Positions 34,401 to 46,375 are shown, counted from the stretch's first letter. The stretch is DNA of 64,000 bases from Rotaria sp. Silwood1 (GCA_905250075.1 CAJNOP010000357.1:143780-207779); one strand, 5' to 3'. Notes: a model not told the origin generated them from the sequence alone. A program made the numbers and translations.

Positions 34401-36450
34401 ATGTTCCTTTTCAGGATAATGAAAAAATAGCTGAACAGCACTTTTGTTAAGTGCATATGATTATTATGTGATATACCAGTTTGTCTTAAAGTGCAGATAT
34501 TTTTGTTTATGTAAAAATGATTTCGGAATTGCAACGTTGCGAGAACTATCTATTACATTGTGCTGATCGACTATGCATGTTTTCACTTCTTTTCTGATGG
34601 CGACGAGTCAAATTAAAGAATGAAACTTCAATAAAAATCATTCAATTTTTCTATGTTGCTTGATAATGTTGACAACTGAAAGTATTTGCCATGATATGAA
34701 TTCGATAAAAAAACCAATTCTTTTTGAATAATATTCGTTTTTCATGTAATATTGAACGAAAAGGTTGGGTGAAGAGTTTCACTACAAAGTGATCACATAG
34801 TTTACTTGAAATGTTGTTCGGATTGTTGATATACTTTGCGATTTTTCATTATGTTTCTAATCTCTAACTGCACATATTAAGCAAGAAACATAGATGGACA
34901 GACTTCTTGCAACAAAAGTTTTTACTTTTGACGTTATTCTTGTTTCTATTGCGTATTGATAGCGCCCACCTCAAGGTTGGCCAAATAGCTGAACAGAATC
35001 TTCGTCAAAACCATTCATTATTGTTGCTACCTTCAAGTATGTCATGAACTGTGGACAGTTAGTTTGAAGTGAACAAGAAAATTAACTGAATCCTAATCAG
35101 CAATATTCTATTTTTTGATGATATTCATTCATCTTAGTAGCTGCTGAATAATGCTTTACATGTTGCAAAATAGTTGAATGCAATTTTGATTAAATGTATT
35201 TGTATCAAATGTGAACATTAGTTTCGTCATGACACGTAAATATTTGCGTCGATGAGCGTGCCATACTTGAAGTCTATCTTCCTCAAATATATTTATTTCA
35301 AATATGAACATTACTTTTGTCACACTTCTTAAATATTTGTGGGAATAAGCACGATGCAGTTGAACTCAATCTTTATCAGATATTTTCCATGTCAACATTA
35401 TTTTGAATATGATCGCAGAATATGCCCGGTTTTGATCATTATGTAGTTGAACTTGACCTTCCTAAACCGTATTTCATTCTAATGTGGTCGTTAATTTGAT
35501 CATGGTTTGTAAGTATCGACGACGATAAAGATAACGTATTTTAACACAATATTACAGCTACAACTACAGATACAGCCACAATCACAACTATAAATACAAA
35601 CACAAACACAATTACAACGACAAATACAAATACAGCCACAATCACAACTACAAATGCACCTACAATAACAACTACAACTACAACTACAGCTACAAATACA
35701 ACCACAATCATAACTGTACCTACAATAACAATCACAACTACAACCACAAATACAGCCACTATCACACATACTCGGATGTATTCGGTTTACATATAATCAT
35801 CATTTTAGTTATTGTCGTAAGCATTCGTATCAACGAGCTTGATACAGTTGTACTCAATTTTAGTCTGAAGTAGTTATTTCTAATGTGAACACCACTTTAA
35901 TTAATGGCCCATTAACATTTGCATTGGCGCATATGAGCTGGTGGGACTGAGGTATGGTGAGGTATAATTGTTTTTAATAAAAGCAGTATTATAGGCGTCA
36001 TTCGCAAACATTTACGTGGATGAGAGCGGTGTAGTTGAATTCAAGATTGGTTAGATATATGCGTTGCCAATGTGGATTTTATTTTAATGATGATCTATAA
36101 ACATTTGCGTGGATGAGAGCGACGTAGTTGAATTCAAGGTTCGTAAGATTATATTAAATAAATCTCTTTATTTGAGTGGTTTGACCGTGTTGATCCTGAC
36201 CACTTTAAAAATAGAGTAAATTCTATCATTAGATTGGTAAGATGTATGTGTTGCCAATGTGATCACTTGTTATGTAACCAAGCTGAACCTTTTAGTTCGG
36301 TGGAAGTAAAATAGTTGTTCAGCGTACTGATGAAGATCATTGACTTATGTTGTACTCCTATAAATCAGGTATATAACCGTATTTTGTCAATGTCAATACA
36401 ATATTTGCATATGACAGTTAGACAACGTGAGTATATGATGTATAAACTAT
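28500..36450. repeat. ~8-kb degenerate tandem array, unit ~97 bp
   Basis: Successive units carry ATTCATTTCTGATGTGATCT, then a TCA(T/A)GT/TTGTCACG segment, GCTGCA(A/C)..CATT.ACT, TCGAAGTGA or CTGAAGTGA, and a TTGAA/CTGAA..GAC linker. Spacing between the gatct anchors measured by eye at 30434, 30527, 30629 and at 31655, 31748, 31843, 31942, 32041, 32140 is 93-102 bp. Units at 30.3-32.2 kb are the most alike; both edges are strongly diverged. This implies about 80 copies. No frame is open across units on either strand. It is satellite-like, but the location and divergence are unlike a young homogeneous satellite. Confidence 0.85.
35549..35766. repeat. ACAAAT/ACAACT/ACAACC hexanucleotide microsatellite
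   Basis: A 218-base tract of trinucleotide/hexanucleotide variants (ACAACTACAAATACAGCCAC type) embedded in the larger tandem array. The long Val- or Cys-rich open frames across it are artefacts. Confidence 0.9.
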
Positions 36451-36504
36451 TAAAGCAGTAATTCGTTTTGGTTTTTCACTTTAGAATTTGTAACAGCCAA
36501 CTAA

Positions 36505-36970
36505 TTACAACCAATACAACGTCTAATAAAAACGTTTTTATTTAAACTATTTTATCGTTTTTCCAGTGAACATCCTTTTCGTCTTCTTATATTTTTAATG
36601 ATTACTTGATCTATTTAAATCTAATAAAAAATAGATATACAATACATGTCTTTCTTGTCTGATAATGATCAGACATATGATAATCTCTTATTGCATACTT
36701 TCATCAATAATCTAAGATATTAAACGCTAGCATATAATACAACCAGATCATCACGCTATTATACGTCTACTTGTCCGCCAGAAATTGGTCTACCGGACGG
36801 TTGCTCGACAATGACAGCTATTTCGTAAGTAGGCAAACATGGCCAAAACAAAATCTATTATTTTTCATGATCAAGTCAGTCTGTCCAAAACTCAGAAGTT
36901 CTTTTTGATAAAATATTCAGTCAAAGGTTAATAGCGGGGTGAGGTAAGTAACCATGACGCATTTCGTCCT
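36505..36970. other. Intergenic after the tandem array
   Basis: An AATAAA near 36525 and a splice-acceptor-like ttttcactttag at 36473-36484 lie at the array's right edge. No gene is recognised. Confidence 0.3.
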
Positions 36971-37266
36971 TGCTTAAAGGGTGATCCAAATGTCTTGGTC
37001 GTTCTTAGAAAAATTGCTCGTTCTCCCTTACAACAAATCCAAAAGTGTTCAAAATTGGATGTCTAATTCCTTGTAACTAGATGAATATTACCTCAAATCT
37101 TCAGATCTCTAGTTCTGAATATAGGAAAGATATATAGGTTCCTATGATAGAGAAGATTTTTTTTCCATGTCCCAAAAAAAGATCAAAAATTTTATTTAAC
37201 AGAAATGTCTAGAATAATTAATTTCCACTGTTAATACAATAACAAACAACAGAATATTTCACATTT

Positions 37267-37890
37267 TCATAAATCTTTATAGTCTTTTTTGTTGACTGAA
37301 TAACTTTCTTTGTTGATTAAACATTCTGATCTTCTTGGAATTGAATTCATCAATTTCGAGCACATTTGTGGACTGATTGTTCTCGAAGTCTCTATAATTT
37401 TGTTTTTCAACATCGATATATTTTTAATTTCTTCTCCTTTCAATTTCTCTTTGATATAACCCCAAATGTTTTCAAGTAGCCAAATATCAGTCATTTTATC
37501 AGCTTGTTCGTCAGCTGTAACACGATCATTGAAAATCTCATCTATTTTTTCTAATGCATAATGAAATCGATGTTTTGAATCACCATCATCTTGCCATATA
37601 ACATCAACATCACCATATAATTGATCGAAATGAGCTTTCAGCTGTTGTTCTACTAATTTAATATATAAAAATCTATCCATTGTAATTCTTTTCTTGTCAA
37701 TCTTTTGGTATTCCGACTTCAACCATTCATCAATGAAAATTGGTGAAGGATTTGGAATTAAACCGCGAGATGAGATTCCATCATACAATAAGACACCGGC
37801 ACTATATTTTTCTTGTCCAATAGTATGTAAATCAAGTGGAATTGTTGCTTTGCTTTTAGACCAAATAACGTTATTTTGTAGAACTCACGT
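37267..37890 (-). pseudogene. Truncated Tc1/mariner-type transposase
   Basis: About 205 codons of the C-terminal part of a DDE transposase. The second catalytic Asp lies in VIWQDDGDSKHR and the third acidic residue in WLLENIWGYIKEKL. YDGISSRGLIPNPSP precedes them. The frame is open upstream to about 37890, where the family similarity stops in unrelated sequence, so the DNA-binding N-terminus and first catalytic Asp are missing. On the 3' side, GGGTGATCCAAATGTCTTGG at 36980-36999 is a candidate terminal inverted repeat, but its partner is absent. This copy cannot move by itself. Confidence 0.8.
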
Positions 37891-37919
37891 ATGTTTTCGA
37901 AGAAAATAGTGAGTGTAAG

Positions 37920-38485
37920 TTTTAAATCGAGGTTTTGCGGCTCCCCCCTAGGCCCTCCATTACAGATCATAGCAACGCAGGACCCCATTACAGACCTTAG
38001 CAACCGGAGTCAAAGGTCATTGGGTGCATTTCCCTAGCAACGGAGGGCAATAAGAAGTGGCTGCTTTTCTATGGCTCGTTAGTAACCTTACGGCGCGAAA
38101 CCATACATTATTAGATATGTTTCCATAGTAATCGTTACCCCTCATTACAGACCATTAGAAATCAATTAACTAATTAGCTAATCAGGGAAATTATGAATTA
38201 ATTAATTAATAATCAATTAATATTTTTTTAATTTTTAATATTTTTAAATATATTTTTAGCATTTATTAATATTTATTATTTAAGATTTAGAGTATTTGAT
38301 ATTTGTTATTTAAAATATTAAATATTTAATAATGTTTAATATTTCATTATTAAGCCATTATTGGGTCGTGGTACACCGTCATAGGCACATTAAGATCCCG
38401 TTAGAGGTCGTTACAGACACCTTGGGACACCGTTACAAAACGTGACAGACAGCATCCGCAGATTATTATAGACACCATATCACTA
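37920..38485. repeat. GC-richer block with CATTACAGAC motifs and an AT core
   Basis: Repeated phrases of the type CCATTACAGACCTTAGCAAC (also TACAGATCATAGCAAC, TCATTACAGACCATTAG, CGTTACAGACACC) occur on both sides of a 150-base core made almost only of A and T (about 38205-38350). It looks like a dispersed non-coding element or decayed minisatellite. It abuts the truncated transposase. Confidence 0.45.
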
Positions 38486-39155
38486 AGACCTGCTAAGAAT
38501 GTATGAGCTATATCTTTATTGAAACTCTTGAGGTTTCTGTAAAGGATGATGAAGAAATCACTCCATAAACCGATCGAATGAGGTCATTGTTATGTGCTCA
38601 GTGACAGTGATCAGATCACGTTTCGCGTTGTAATCTCACAGGAATTGCACTAACAAGTTTTTGATAAAGAGGAAAGATTTTATTTTAGATGTTAATGAGT
38701 AAAGCATTGGTATTTTCCATCTAGAAGAGTAACAATAAGACGAAACTTAAAAAATATGAAGTAATTGAGTTCTAATTTTAGCTAAAACTCAACACTATAT
38801 GCGAAAATTAGTCGAGAGAAAGAATAATATGCATGGTAGCTTACTGAGCAGTAAAATAAATATGCATAGCAGGCTAATATAGTAGTTGAACCGATGAAAC
38901 CAACAATAGAATTATATCTGCTGCTTCCTGTGAGATGCATCGTGTAGATATTATCATTAAGAGAATAGAAGTTTTGCACTAAAGATGTATATGACAATAC
39001 AAATAATTTTTTTCAATATTACAATGTTAAATAAATCAAATAATCTGATAGAAAAGTAATAAATATGAACAGTTTCAACAAAATAAACTTTTAGAGCGCG
39101 CGTATCAATTATAAAAATTGTTATAATTCTGATTTATTCATCTATTTAGTTTTTT
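38486..39155. other. Intergenic, no gene seen
   Basis: AT-rich sequence with small chance open frames only. Confidence 0.3.
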
Positions 39156-39450
39156 CCCTACACTGAAAGGCTAGGGTCTAGAAACAGAAATACACTTGTG
39201 CCTGTCTATCTGTAACACTTGGTACAAATGACCATTTTCGTGGTACAAGTGACCATTTTTGTGGTACTAAGTACCATAGTCATGGTACAAAGTACCACAG
39301 TCATTCCCTAGACTGAAAGGCTAGCGTCTAGAAACGGAAATTCATCTGTGCCTGTCTCTCTGTAACACTTGGTACAAATGACCATTTTCATGGTACAAAG
39401 TACCGTAGTCGTAGCACAAGTGACCATTTTCGTGGTACAAAGTACCATGG
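39156..39450. repeat. 150-bp tandem duplication rich in GGTAC palindromes
   Basis: Two copies starting CCCTA(C/G)ACTGAAAGGCTAG at 39156 and 39306. Each ends in a run of ~20-bp subrepeats such as GGTACAAATGACCATTTTCG and the palindrome GGTACAAAGTACC. The second copy abuts a telomere-like array. Confidence 0.85.
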
Positions 39451-39451
39451 T

Positions 39452-39681
39452 TGGGTGTGGGTGGGTGTGGGTGGGTGTGGGTGTGGGTGGGGTGTGGTTG
39501 TGGGTGTGGGTGTGGGTAGGTGTGGGTGTGGGTGGGTGTGAGTGTTCTATTCACTGATACCCACACCCCCACCCACTCACACCCACACCCACCCACCCAC
39601 ACCCACACCCACACACCACACCAACACCAACACCCCACCCACACCCACACCCACATCCACACTCCACACCCACACCCACCC
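39452..39681. repeat. Inverted telomere-like array
   Basis: G-rich GTGGGTGTGG-type units (39452-39545), spacer ctattcactgata, then C-rich units (39560-39681). Both arms are nearly pure, and the spacer is one of the shortest in the window, so the whole forms a long potential hairpin. Confidence 0.9.
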
Positions 39682-40500
39682 TTGTGGATAGTATTTCGAA
39701 AAAAATGACAAAATTTTTTCGGTTTTTCTCTGTTTACACTTTTTAGATCGTATGCTCCGAAATTCTCGAGGGGATTCGTATATATCTGACTTAAATGAAC
39801 TTTTCTTAGATGAATTCAATGAAATATTTTTTATTGATAATGTTCGTACAGTCAAAACTGGGTTTAAACTATGTAGACAACGAATTTGGGATCAATGTTT
39901 TATATGTGAGCTTGATCGAGTAGAATTTATGGTTATTAATTAATTAAATCGATTTTAATCATCAATTACACTCGCGAACTTGAAATATATTTAGACCCAA
40001 TCATCGTAATATGTGATGTACGTTGTAGTCTTTTAGAAGATTTTATTAATTCGAATAATAAAGTAAAGTAAATGATTATTCATTCTGAAGCACAAGGACT
40101 TCTTTTTGCTGATGTTAATTTCGTTTTTTTTATTCATAAAATAAAATAAATTTATAACTCCGTCAGTAAAAGTCGCATCAAAATTAAGACGACAAGCGAG
40201 AAACTATTTACAAAATGAATTTCGTTTTACCTGAATATCCATAGTGGATGATCCTCTATATCTCCTATATCTCATATGCTAGTATTTAATAGAGTTTCCG
40301 AAGATACTTGCAAAACGTATTAGACGACATTTACACCCACACTCGTCTCGAATATTTGATGCTTTTCAGAATAAAATAATGATCAATTCACTGTTGATTT
40401 AGAAGGAGAAGTCTGATGTGATTCCATGTGTTTGAAGCCAAAAAATATGCTTGCTCAAATATAATTTGCGATTCAATGTAAGCATAAGTCCAACTAAAAA
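39682..40500. other. Intergenic with coding-like scraps
   Basis: Short open stretches such as SDLNELFLDEFNEIFFIDNV (about 39790-39845) and AKRIRRHLHPHSSRIFDA (about 40310-40365) look like eroded coding DNA, but no family could be named. Confidence 0.25.
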
Positions 40501-40506
40501 GATAAC

Positions 40507-40710
40507 TTACAATTTCCTTAAAAGTGAATAGCGACCAAATTCACTTTCACTATGAAAAAACTGCAGAATAACAGATCGAAGCTCTTCTATTGTTATTTTC
40601 ATTAGTGCCTTAATCAGGACCGACAAGTTGCTTGTTCTCCCACTGATTTGAATCAAATAAATCATTTCATCACTCATGTTCCCAAGTCGATTCTCTGGCA
40701 TGATATTCAG
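40507..40710 (-). CDS. Possible internal exon, unrecognised
   Basis: An open stretch reading MPENRLGNMSDEMIYLIQIS... and ITIEELRSVILQFFHSESEF, helical and Leu/Ile-rich, bounded by a pyrimidine-rich acceptor on its 5' side and a GTAAGT donor on its 3' side. No flanking exons were found. It may be a gene fragment. Confidence 0.3.
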   Translation of the reverse strand: MNIMPENRLGNMSDEMIYLIQISGRTSNLSVLIKALMKITIEELRSVILQFFHSESEFGRYSLLRKL

Positions 40711-40831
40711 TCTCAATTACGAAAAAGAAAAGATCGCTATAGTGAAAAGTACATACAGTGATTCTTACAATTATCCTACCACATTGGAAAAATCGCTTAT
40801 CTACCTCATTTCTTAGCAATGGAGGAACAGG

Positions 40832-40932
40832 ATGTAGGTGTGATATTGATGTGAGTGTGTTTGTGTATCTTCTCTATAGCAACACAAACCCACGCATATA
40901 CCAGCCACTCTCATCCTTACCCGCACCGACTA
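40832..40932. repeat. Degenerate inverted telomere-like array
   Basis: A G-rich segment (GATGTAGGTGTGATATTGATG onward) then a C-rich segment ending with cttacccgcaccgac. It is preceded by ACAGGATG, a boundary motif close to the CAGAGGATG found at two other short arrays. Confidence 0.55.
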
Positions 40933-41330
40933 TTGGCGTTGATAGAAGACCTCTATTGAACTCATCCATCTAATTATGATACCTAGTTGTAATGCAAATT
41001 TCACTAAAGATTCAGTGGCTCAATAAATAAAAAATACTGTTATATAGAATGCTATAAGTTCATTTGCTTTTTATTCTTTTTTTTTATTAATGAAACCCGG
41101 GATTGAATCCGCCCGTGATAAAACATTTTTATGGTTTTGTGTATATATAAAAAATCGAATTATGTAGTGCAATACGTGTAGTATGAAGAAACAGAAAAAG
41201 TTCTAATTCATTTGCGGCATTTCTCATCTTGTAAAGCGTCACTCGATTTATTTTCTGTTCAATCTTCAAAGCCTAACAATTCTTTGAATTGTAGAATTTA
41301 TAATACTGAATTTGATTCTTATTCCAAGTT

Positions 41331-44300
41331 ATGATATCGAAACTTAGCATCTGGGATGAAAATGTAGTTTCATCACCAAAGAAGACTGATGAAAAAGAAA
41401 ACAAACAGGAAATCAACAAAAAAAGAGCGTTTTACATGTAATATATTTTGCTCCTTGTCTATTTGTATTCCTATACTTTTATTTTTTGACTTAAGCCTTT
41501 GCTCTGGATGCAGAATCTTCCTAGCGATGGTCCTTGTTGGAGCACTATTGGCTGGGATTGGTCTGGCGGTGCTGTTGACATTTTATTTGCAAGAACAATC
41601 CAATAAAAGTAAATGTATCATTTTAGTCATGGGAGAAACTGACTCTTATGGAATACGATGCAGAAAATTTCATGAATTCTCCGAAATATTGCCGCGGCCT
41701 GCAAAAATAACATTGAGAAAAGTATCAGAGAGTTAACCGTTTCGAGGATTCATGAAATACTGCGAGCATCGACATCTTTTATTTCTTTTGAAAAAACGTT
41801 TTAGTTGTTTGACCTTCTTTCGTATCATGCACCTCCAGATTTATTCTTAAATGAGACCAGGACAAGTTCAATAATGGCGCACACATTTTGATTGAAAATT
41901 TCAAACTGAGGCTTAGTGATGGAACCTATTGCGGCATGATTCATGGAAAAGTATTAGGTTTTTAAAAATATTTGCCTTTCAACTATTTTAGCGCTAGTTA
42001 TATGGAAAGCGACTAGAAAACATCTTTTCTCCGAAAAGGATGAAAGTTGAATGTGAGGTTGTGGCAGATTCAGATCATTCTTTGGGAATATCTCATTATT
42101 CTCATGAACACTCGATCAACAAAGCAAAGAGATCTCCGAAAATCTTTGCCATAGCGCATTCTATGGAGCCCTTTATACTGATCATTTTGGTAAAAATTCG
42201 TTCAAGTTTCATTGAAAAATGACAATGCTACGATCAAAACACTGAAAAAACACCAAACTTTGGCAAAAATATGATAGCAATCTTTAGAGTGCTCGCCCAA
42301 TTCGATATTGTTTAGTATTTTCACTCTAATGTCATCAATTCTCCATGAGAATACAAAAAATTTTACCAAAAGTTTTTCTACGTAGAATGCTCTTTCAAAC
42401 GAGTTATGTTAACGATTTTCGGAGATCTCTTTCCTTTGTTGGTTGAGTATTCATCTGAAAAATGAGATGTTTCTACAGATTGGTATGGATCTTGAACAAT
42501 ATCACATTCAAGTCCTCATCTTTTTCCAAGCAAAGATATTTTTTAGTCATTTCCCACCTAACTAGAACGAAAAAAAGTTGGACAGATAATATTCTACAAA
42601 AAAGTGATACATCCTTCGTGAATTCACGCTAGTGTTATCTGAGTAGACGTAAATGACAGTTTAAATTGTATTGAATAAAGCGTTATTGTATTGTAAAAAA
42701 GGACTATGGTATTGTGAAAGCGATAGCTACGAGTTTAAATTGGTAGATTTAAGCTTTTGCTCCTTGAAACACAGAATGCAATTAAGTCAGATTCAACGAA
42801 GCGTGTCGATGTAATTAACATTTTCAAATCGCAATGATGAAGAAATTCAAACAAATCTTACACTTCGGTTTTGATTCTTGCTAACAGTCATCTGCACAAA
42901 ATGTGAGAAAATGCCACATGTAGTTAACGTATCATTTCAACTTGTAATTTTCCTCAATGAAACTATAAACGTAAAAATATGAATATCGAATAAAGAGAAA
43001 AAAGTGTGACAATTTAAAATTTATCTGAAGAACAAACTAAAACGAATAAGCAACGCTGTTTACAAGGTGGCTTGTTCTTAAAAGAATGTAAGAGAGAATT
43101 TTATTCATCATTACTGTAAATCTTTGTTCTTTAACTAAAGACTTGCTCTAGCTTAATTTTTCTCAGAAGTATCTGAGCACTGCGCATATATAGCTAAATG
43201 GAAAAAACTTCCAACCGAAGTATGAATTAGTAGCTTTTATCATGAGTCGAGCATCTATCCGCAAGTCGATATATGCAAATATCAGAATATTCGCATATAT
43301 GCTTTAACAACAGCTATTTCTCTTCTATGAAAGTTCATTTATACCCATATGCCTCACTTTTTACATTCTATAGGTATGATCAACAACACGAGCACTGTTA
43401 CATCAAGCACAGCGGTCACTTTACTCACAGTAACCACTATAATGACCTCGACTTCAACGTCGACTTCTACAACATGTAAATAGATGTTATACGTCAGTGT
43501 GTCGTTTATTTTATATTCCTGTTTGATTCTTTTCGAACAGCCTTTCACTTTGAGGGCCCGAAATTTACTCAGGTCTGTCGGGAATCGCCTACTCTTTTTC
43601 CAAGGAGATACGTACGATTGTAGTCGCAGAAACGGACAGAATGAGAAATTTTTCCATAGATTCGGTGGACAAAATCAAAATTTTTTTAATACTGGGGGTA
43701 TCACGTCTCACATCTTCATATTATGCAAGTCCTGAACTGATTATACTCATTTGATGTTTCTTTCTGTTTCTCATTACTCTAACCGATTTCAACGATGCTT
43801 CTTTATAGATCCATCTGAGTAGGTGCATTTTCATAGTTATTGAGCTCGATTTTTTTTATTGACAACAAATTTACATGACTGGCTGAATGATGTAGTACTT
43901 GATTCGAGCACATATTTTGTATATACGCCACTGTCTCTGTACATTAATAATCGTCATTAAACTTTTCATCTCTTGCTTGAAGGATCTGATTCTTTCCGAG
44001 TTTTGCTGATATGTTCATTTAAGTTTTTGAATTTCAAATTGAAAGAATTCAGTTTGCTACTTCCGTATCCTATAATATTTCATAAGTGCATTGCCAATTG
44101 TGTCTAATTGTATGTGGACGTGGATGAAATGAAGAATTACATCCACAGGCCATACCCACACCCAATCCACACCAACATCACGCCCGACATCCTCACCCAG
44201 ACTACAAGTACTCTATATATCTTTTATATAAAAATGATTGTGGGTGGATTCAGAAGTGTTCATCGAGTTGCATTTGTGATTAAATTATCACATTAGCTTT

Positions 44301-45411
44301 TTCTATTTTCCTGGAGATCACGAATACCAACTTTATTGACACAACTATGTACTTCTATCGGACCGATAACTGTTTAGCAGAATTGAATTATGTTACTATG
44401 TAGACTTAATTCCTTTGCCATCGAATAGAGCATAGAATTTTTGCGTGAACCCAAACTACTTGACACTGACGTGCAGCGATTTCTATTTGACTTTAGGGTC
44501 ACATTATCCTCATGAAACCTCAAAGTGATCAACCAGTTGTGGACGTTGAGGAAAGAAGCACTTCACACACACCCTTTAAAATACTGTCATTTTTAGTAGC
44601 TAAAACCATTTTCCCGTTTATTTAACGCGTTTTGACGGTTCTTTGAGTGGTACTGTCTACAAAATCAGCATATAGAAACACATAGATCGCTGTGCTTGCA
44701 ACATACTCATACTCATTTATTAGTGCTTATCTGTGTAACTGGGTACCACTAGTAAAATAGTTTGGTTGGTATGTTTTTTAAACTTCTTTGTCATTATATT
44801 TAGCTGTTACCACTACAACGACTGCAGCTACTGCCAGTGAGTAACTCCAAGCAGAAATTTAACCGAACAACATTTTATTTGATTATTTTATTTCAGCCAT
44901 TACATCGAATTCCTGCACATCATCATGGACTGGTATCACCATACTCTATCATTGCTATAATAATTGTACCGTTCAGAATTCTTATGTACAATATACATTT
45001 ACTTATATAGCCATTACCAATCAAACACGGATTTCGTTTGCTCTTCGTGAAGATAGCAGTTATTGGGGACTTGATAAGATATCCATACAAGACAATGGAA
45101 CGCCTGGCACTGAACTACTTGTCAATGGCGGCTTCGAAACGGGAACTCTCTCGTCATGGCTCTATTGTAATCCAAATGGTGCAACAAATGCCGGCCAAGT
45201 GAAATCAACATCGAACAACTTCCAGAATAATGGCTTTACGTTTGTGGCTTACTCGGGTTCGTATTTCTATCTTGATGGAGCTATATCCTTTCCCGATTAT
45301 ATCAGTCAAGTATTTGCAACCAATATCGGTCATACATACAATATATCCTTTTGGTTGTATCATCCAGCCAGTTATCCAGGGATTAGTGTCGATGTCTTAG
45401 TGAGCAACTAA
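41331..45411 (+). CDS. Membrane-anchored Ser/Thr-stalk protein with galactose-binding/CBM-like ectodomain (5 exons)
   Basis: Exons reconstructed by splice sites and phase: 41331-41437, 41496-41608, 43374-43475, 44804-44836 and 44897-45411, giving 289 residues. Residues 1-42 are a charged cytoplasmic tail, 43-67 a hydrophobic anchor (IFLAMVLVGALLAGIGLAVL), about 74-120 a Ser/Thr-rich stalk, and the rest an ectodomain with LLVNGGFETGTLSSWLYC and SGSYFYLDGA, typical of galactose-binding-like or carbohydrate-binding (CBM4/9-like) folds. It is a type II surface protein, probably binding glycans. The 5' intron is 58 nt and the intron before exon 5 is 60 nt; intron 2 (1.8 kb) contains a foldback element. 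Exons 3 and 4 are both flanked by phase-1 introns. AATAAA signals lie near 45482 and 45499. No catalytic motif is seen. Confidence 0.8.
41955..42600. mobile_element. Foldback element inside intron 2 of the surface-protein gene
   Basis: The left arm (about 41955-42270) and right arm (about 42290-42600) are diverged inverted copies: AAAGAGATCTCCGAAAATC near 42125 matches the complement of GATTTTCGGAGATCTCTTTC near 42414. One arm's inner part recurs near 14040-14165. Exact ends and target site are not resolved. No coding capacity. Confidence 0.7.
44111..44205. repeat. Short telomere-like array inside intron 3
   Basis: A weak G-rich lead (gtatgtggacgtggatg) then C-rich units (catacccacacccaatccac) ending near GACATCCTCACCC. 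It lies in the intron between exons 3 and 4 of the surface-protein gene. Confidence 0.5.
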
Positions 45412-45499
45412 TAACATCATACACAACGAAAAACGAGAGTCCTGTTTTGTTTTTGTTTATTTTAATTATGAGAACAATGAGAATAAACGTCTAATGAAT

Positions 45500-46140
45500 A
45501 AACAGAAATTGCGAAATCTTTTTCAATTCTGACGCTACACATGTAAGTGAAACGAACGTAATGGCGACAAAAAAAAGAGCTTTCAAATCTCAAAGTTCAC
45601 TCTATCCAGATCTTTTCATCTTTGTCAGGCCGGTAAGCAAAATTAAAGCAGATAGTGAATCTAGTGTAATTTTGAACAACAGCTACGACAACTCAAGAAA
45701 GAACAGTTTTGCATGCAGTTCAAAATGAACACAGTAAAGAGTGGAAGAAGCTCACTGCTGCACAACTCAAAGAGATTTGATAGTTGCTGTGTTGACAGTT
45801 GCCTTCAAAGTGAAAACCCATGCCAAAAACGGGCAAATGGCCCAAGTTGCTCCAATCGATATAATTTTGACCAATGTCGATGTGTCCATTGGTGATGTTT
45901 GTTCAAACGAAATGAAAAAGTCCACCAAGATGGTGTTATCATCGTTAAATCATTCCTTATTTGTGTATTATTGATTTATATTATTATAGCTGGCGGAAAT
46001 GAATAAGGAGAGGGCAAAAACCAATTGAGTCAAAATGAAATATTCAAGAATGATGTTAAATACGAAATTAGCAACAAACTCAGATCATCAGTAAAACGGC
46101 ACATGTAAAGATCGAATAATTTAGTCATACTCAGTGGTTG
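45500..46140 (+). other. Coding-like scraps, not assigned
   Basis: An open stretch near 45760-45975 reads VLTVAFKVKTHAKNGQ and VAPIDIILTNVDVSIGD, faintly like a C1q-type fold but too short and too weak to name. Confidence 0.25.
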
Positions 46141-46157
46141 TCAATCAAATGATCACC

Positions 46158-46375
46158 GTCTATATGCTTGATTGTGGAAATGAGAGAGTGATGCGTTTGC
46201 TCAAAGACTCGAGGGCCAGCACCATGATTATTGGTACAGAAGTCTGGGATGATAGTGTTCGAAATGTCGAACCCGACCGATCTAGCATTTGATCGACATA
46301 AAAACTTGTATTTTGCCGATAGTTCCAATGATCGTATCCTCATGTTTGCTATTAACAAAAGTTCTTGTGCTGTTA
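46158..46375 (+). pseudogene. NHL-repeat relic
   Basis: Two NHL-like pieces in different frames: YMLDCGNERVMRLLKDSRA (about 46160-46220) and NPTDLAFDRHKNLYFADSSN followed by DRILMF (about 46272-46350). They resemble the repeats of the intact NHL gene at 59.8 kb. No start, signal peptide or full repeat set remains, so it is a decayed paralogue fragment. Confidence 0.6.

Noticed and set aside
35500-35769. Val-rich and Cys-rich open frames
   Set aside because: They arise from the ACAAAT/ACAACT microsatellite.
41090-41125. tRNA B-box-like string GGATTGAATCC
   Set aside because: No A box, stem pairing or cloverleaf could be drawn on either strand.
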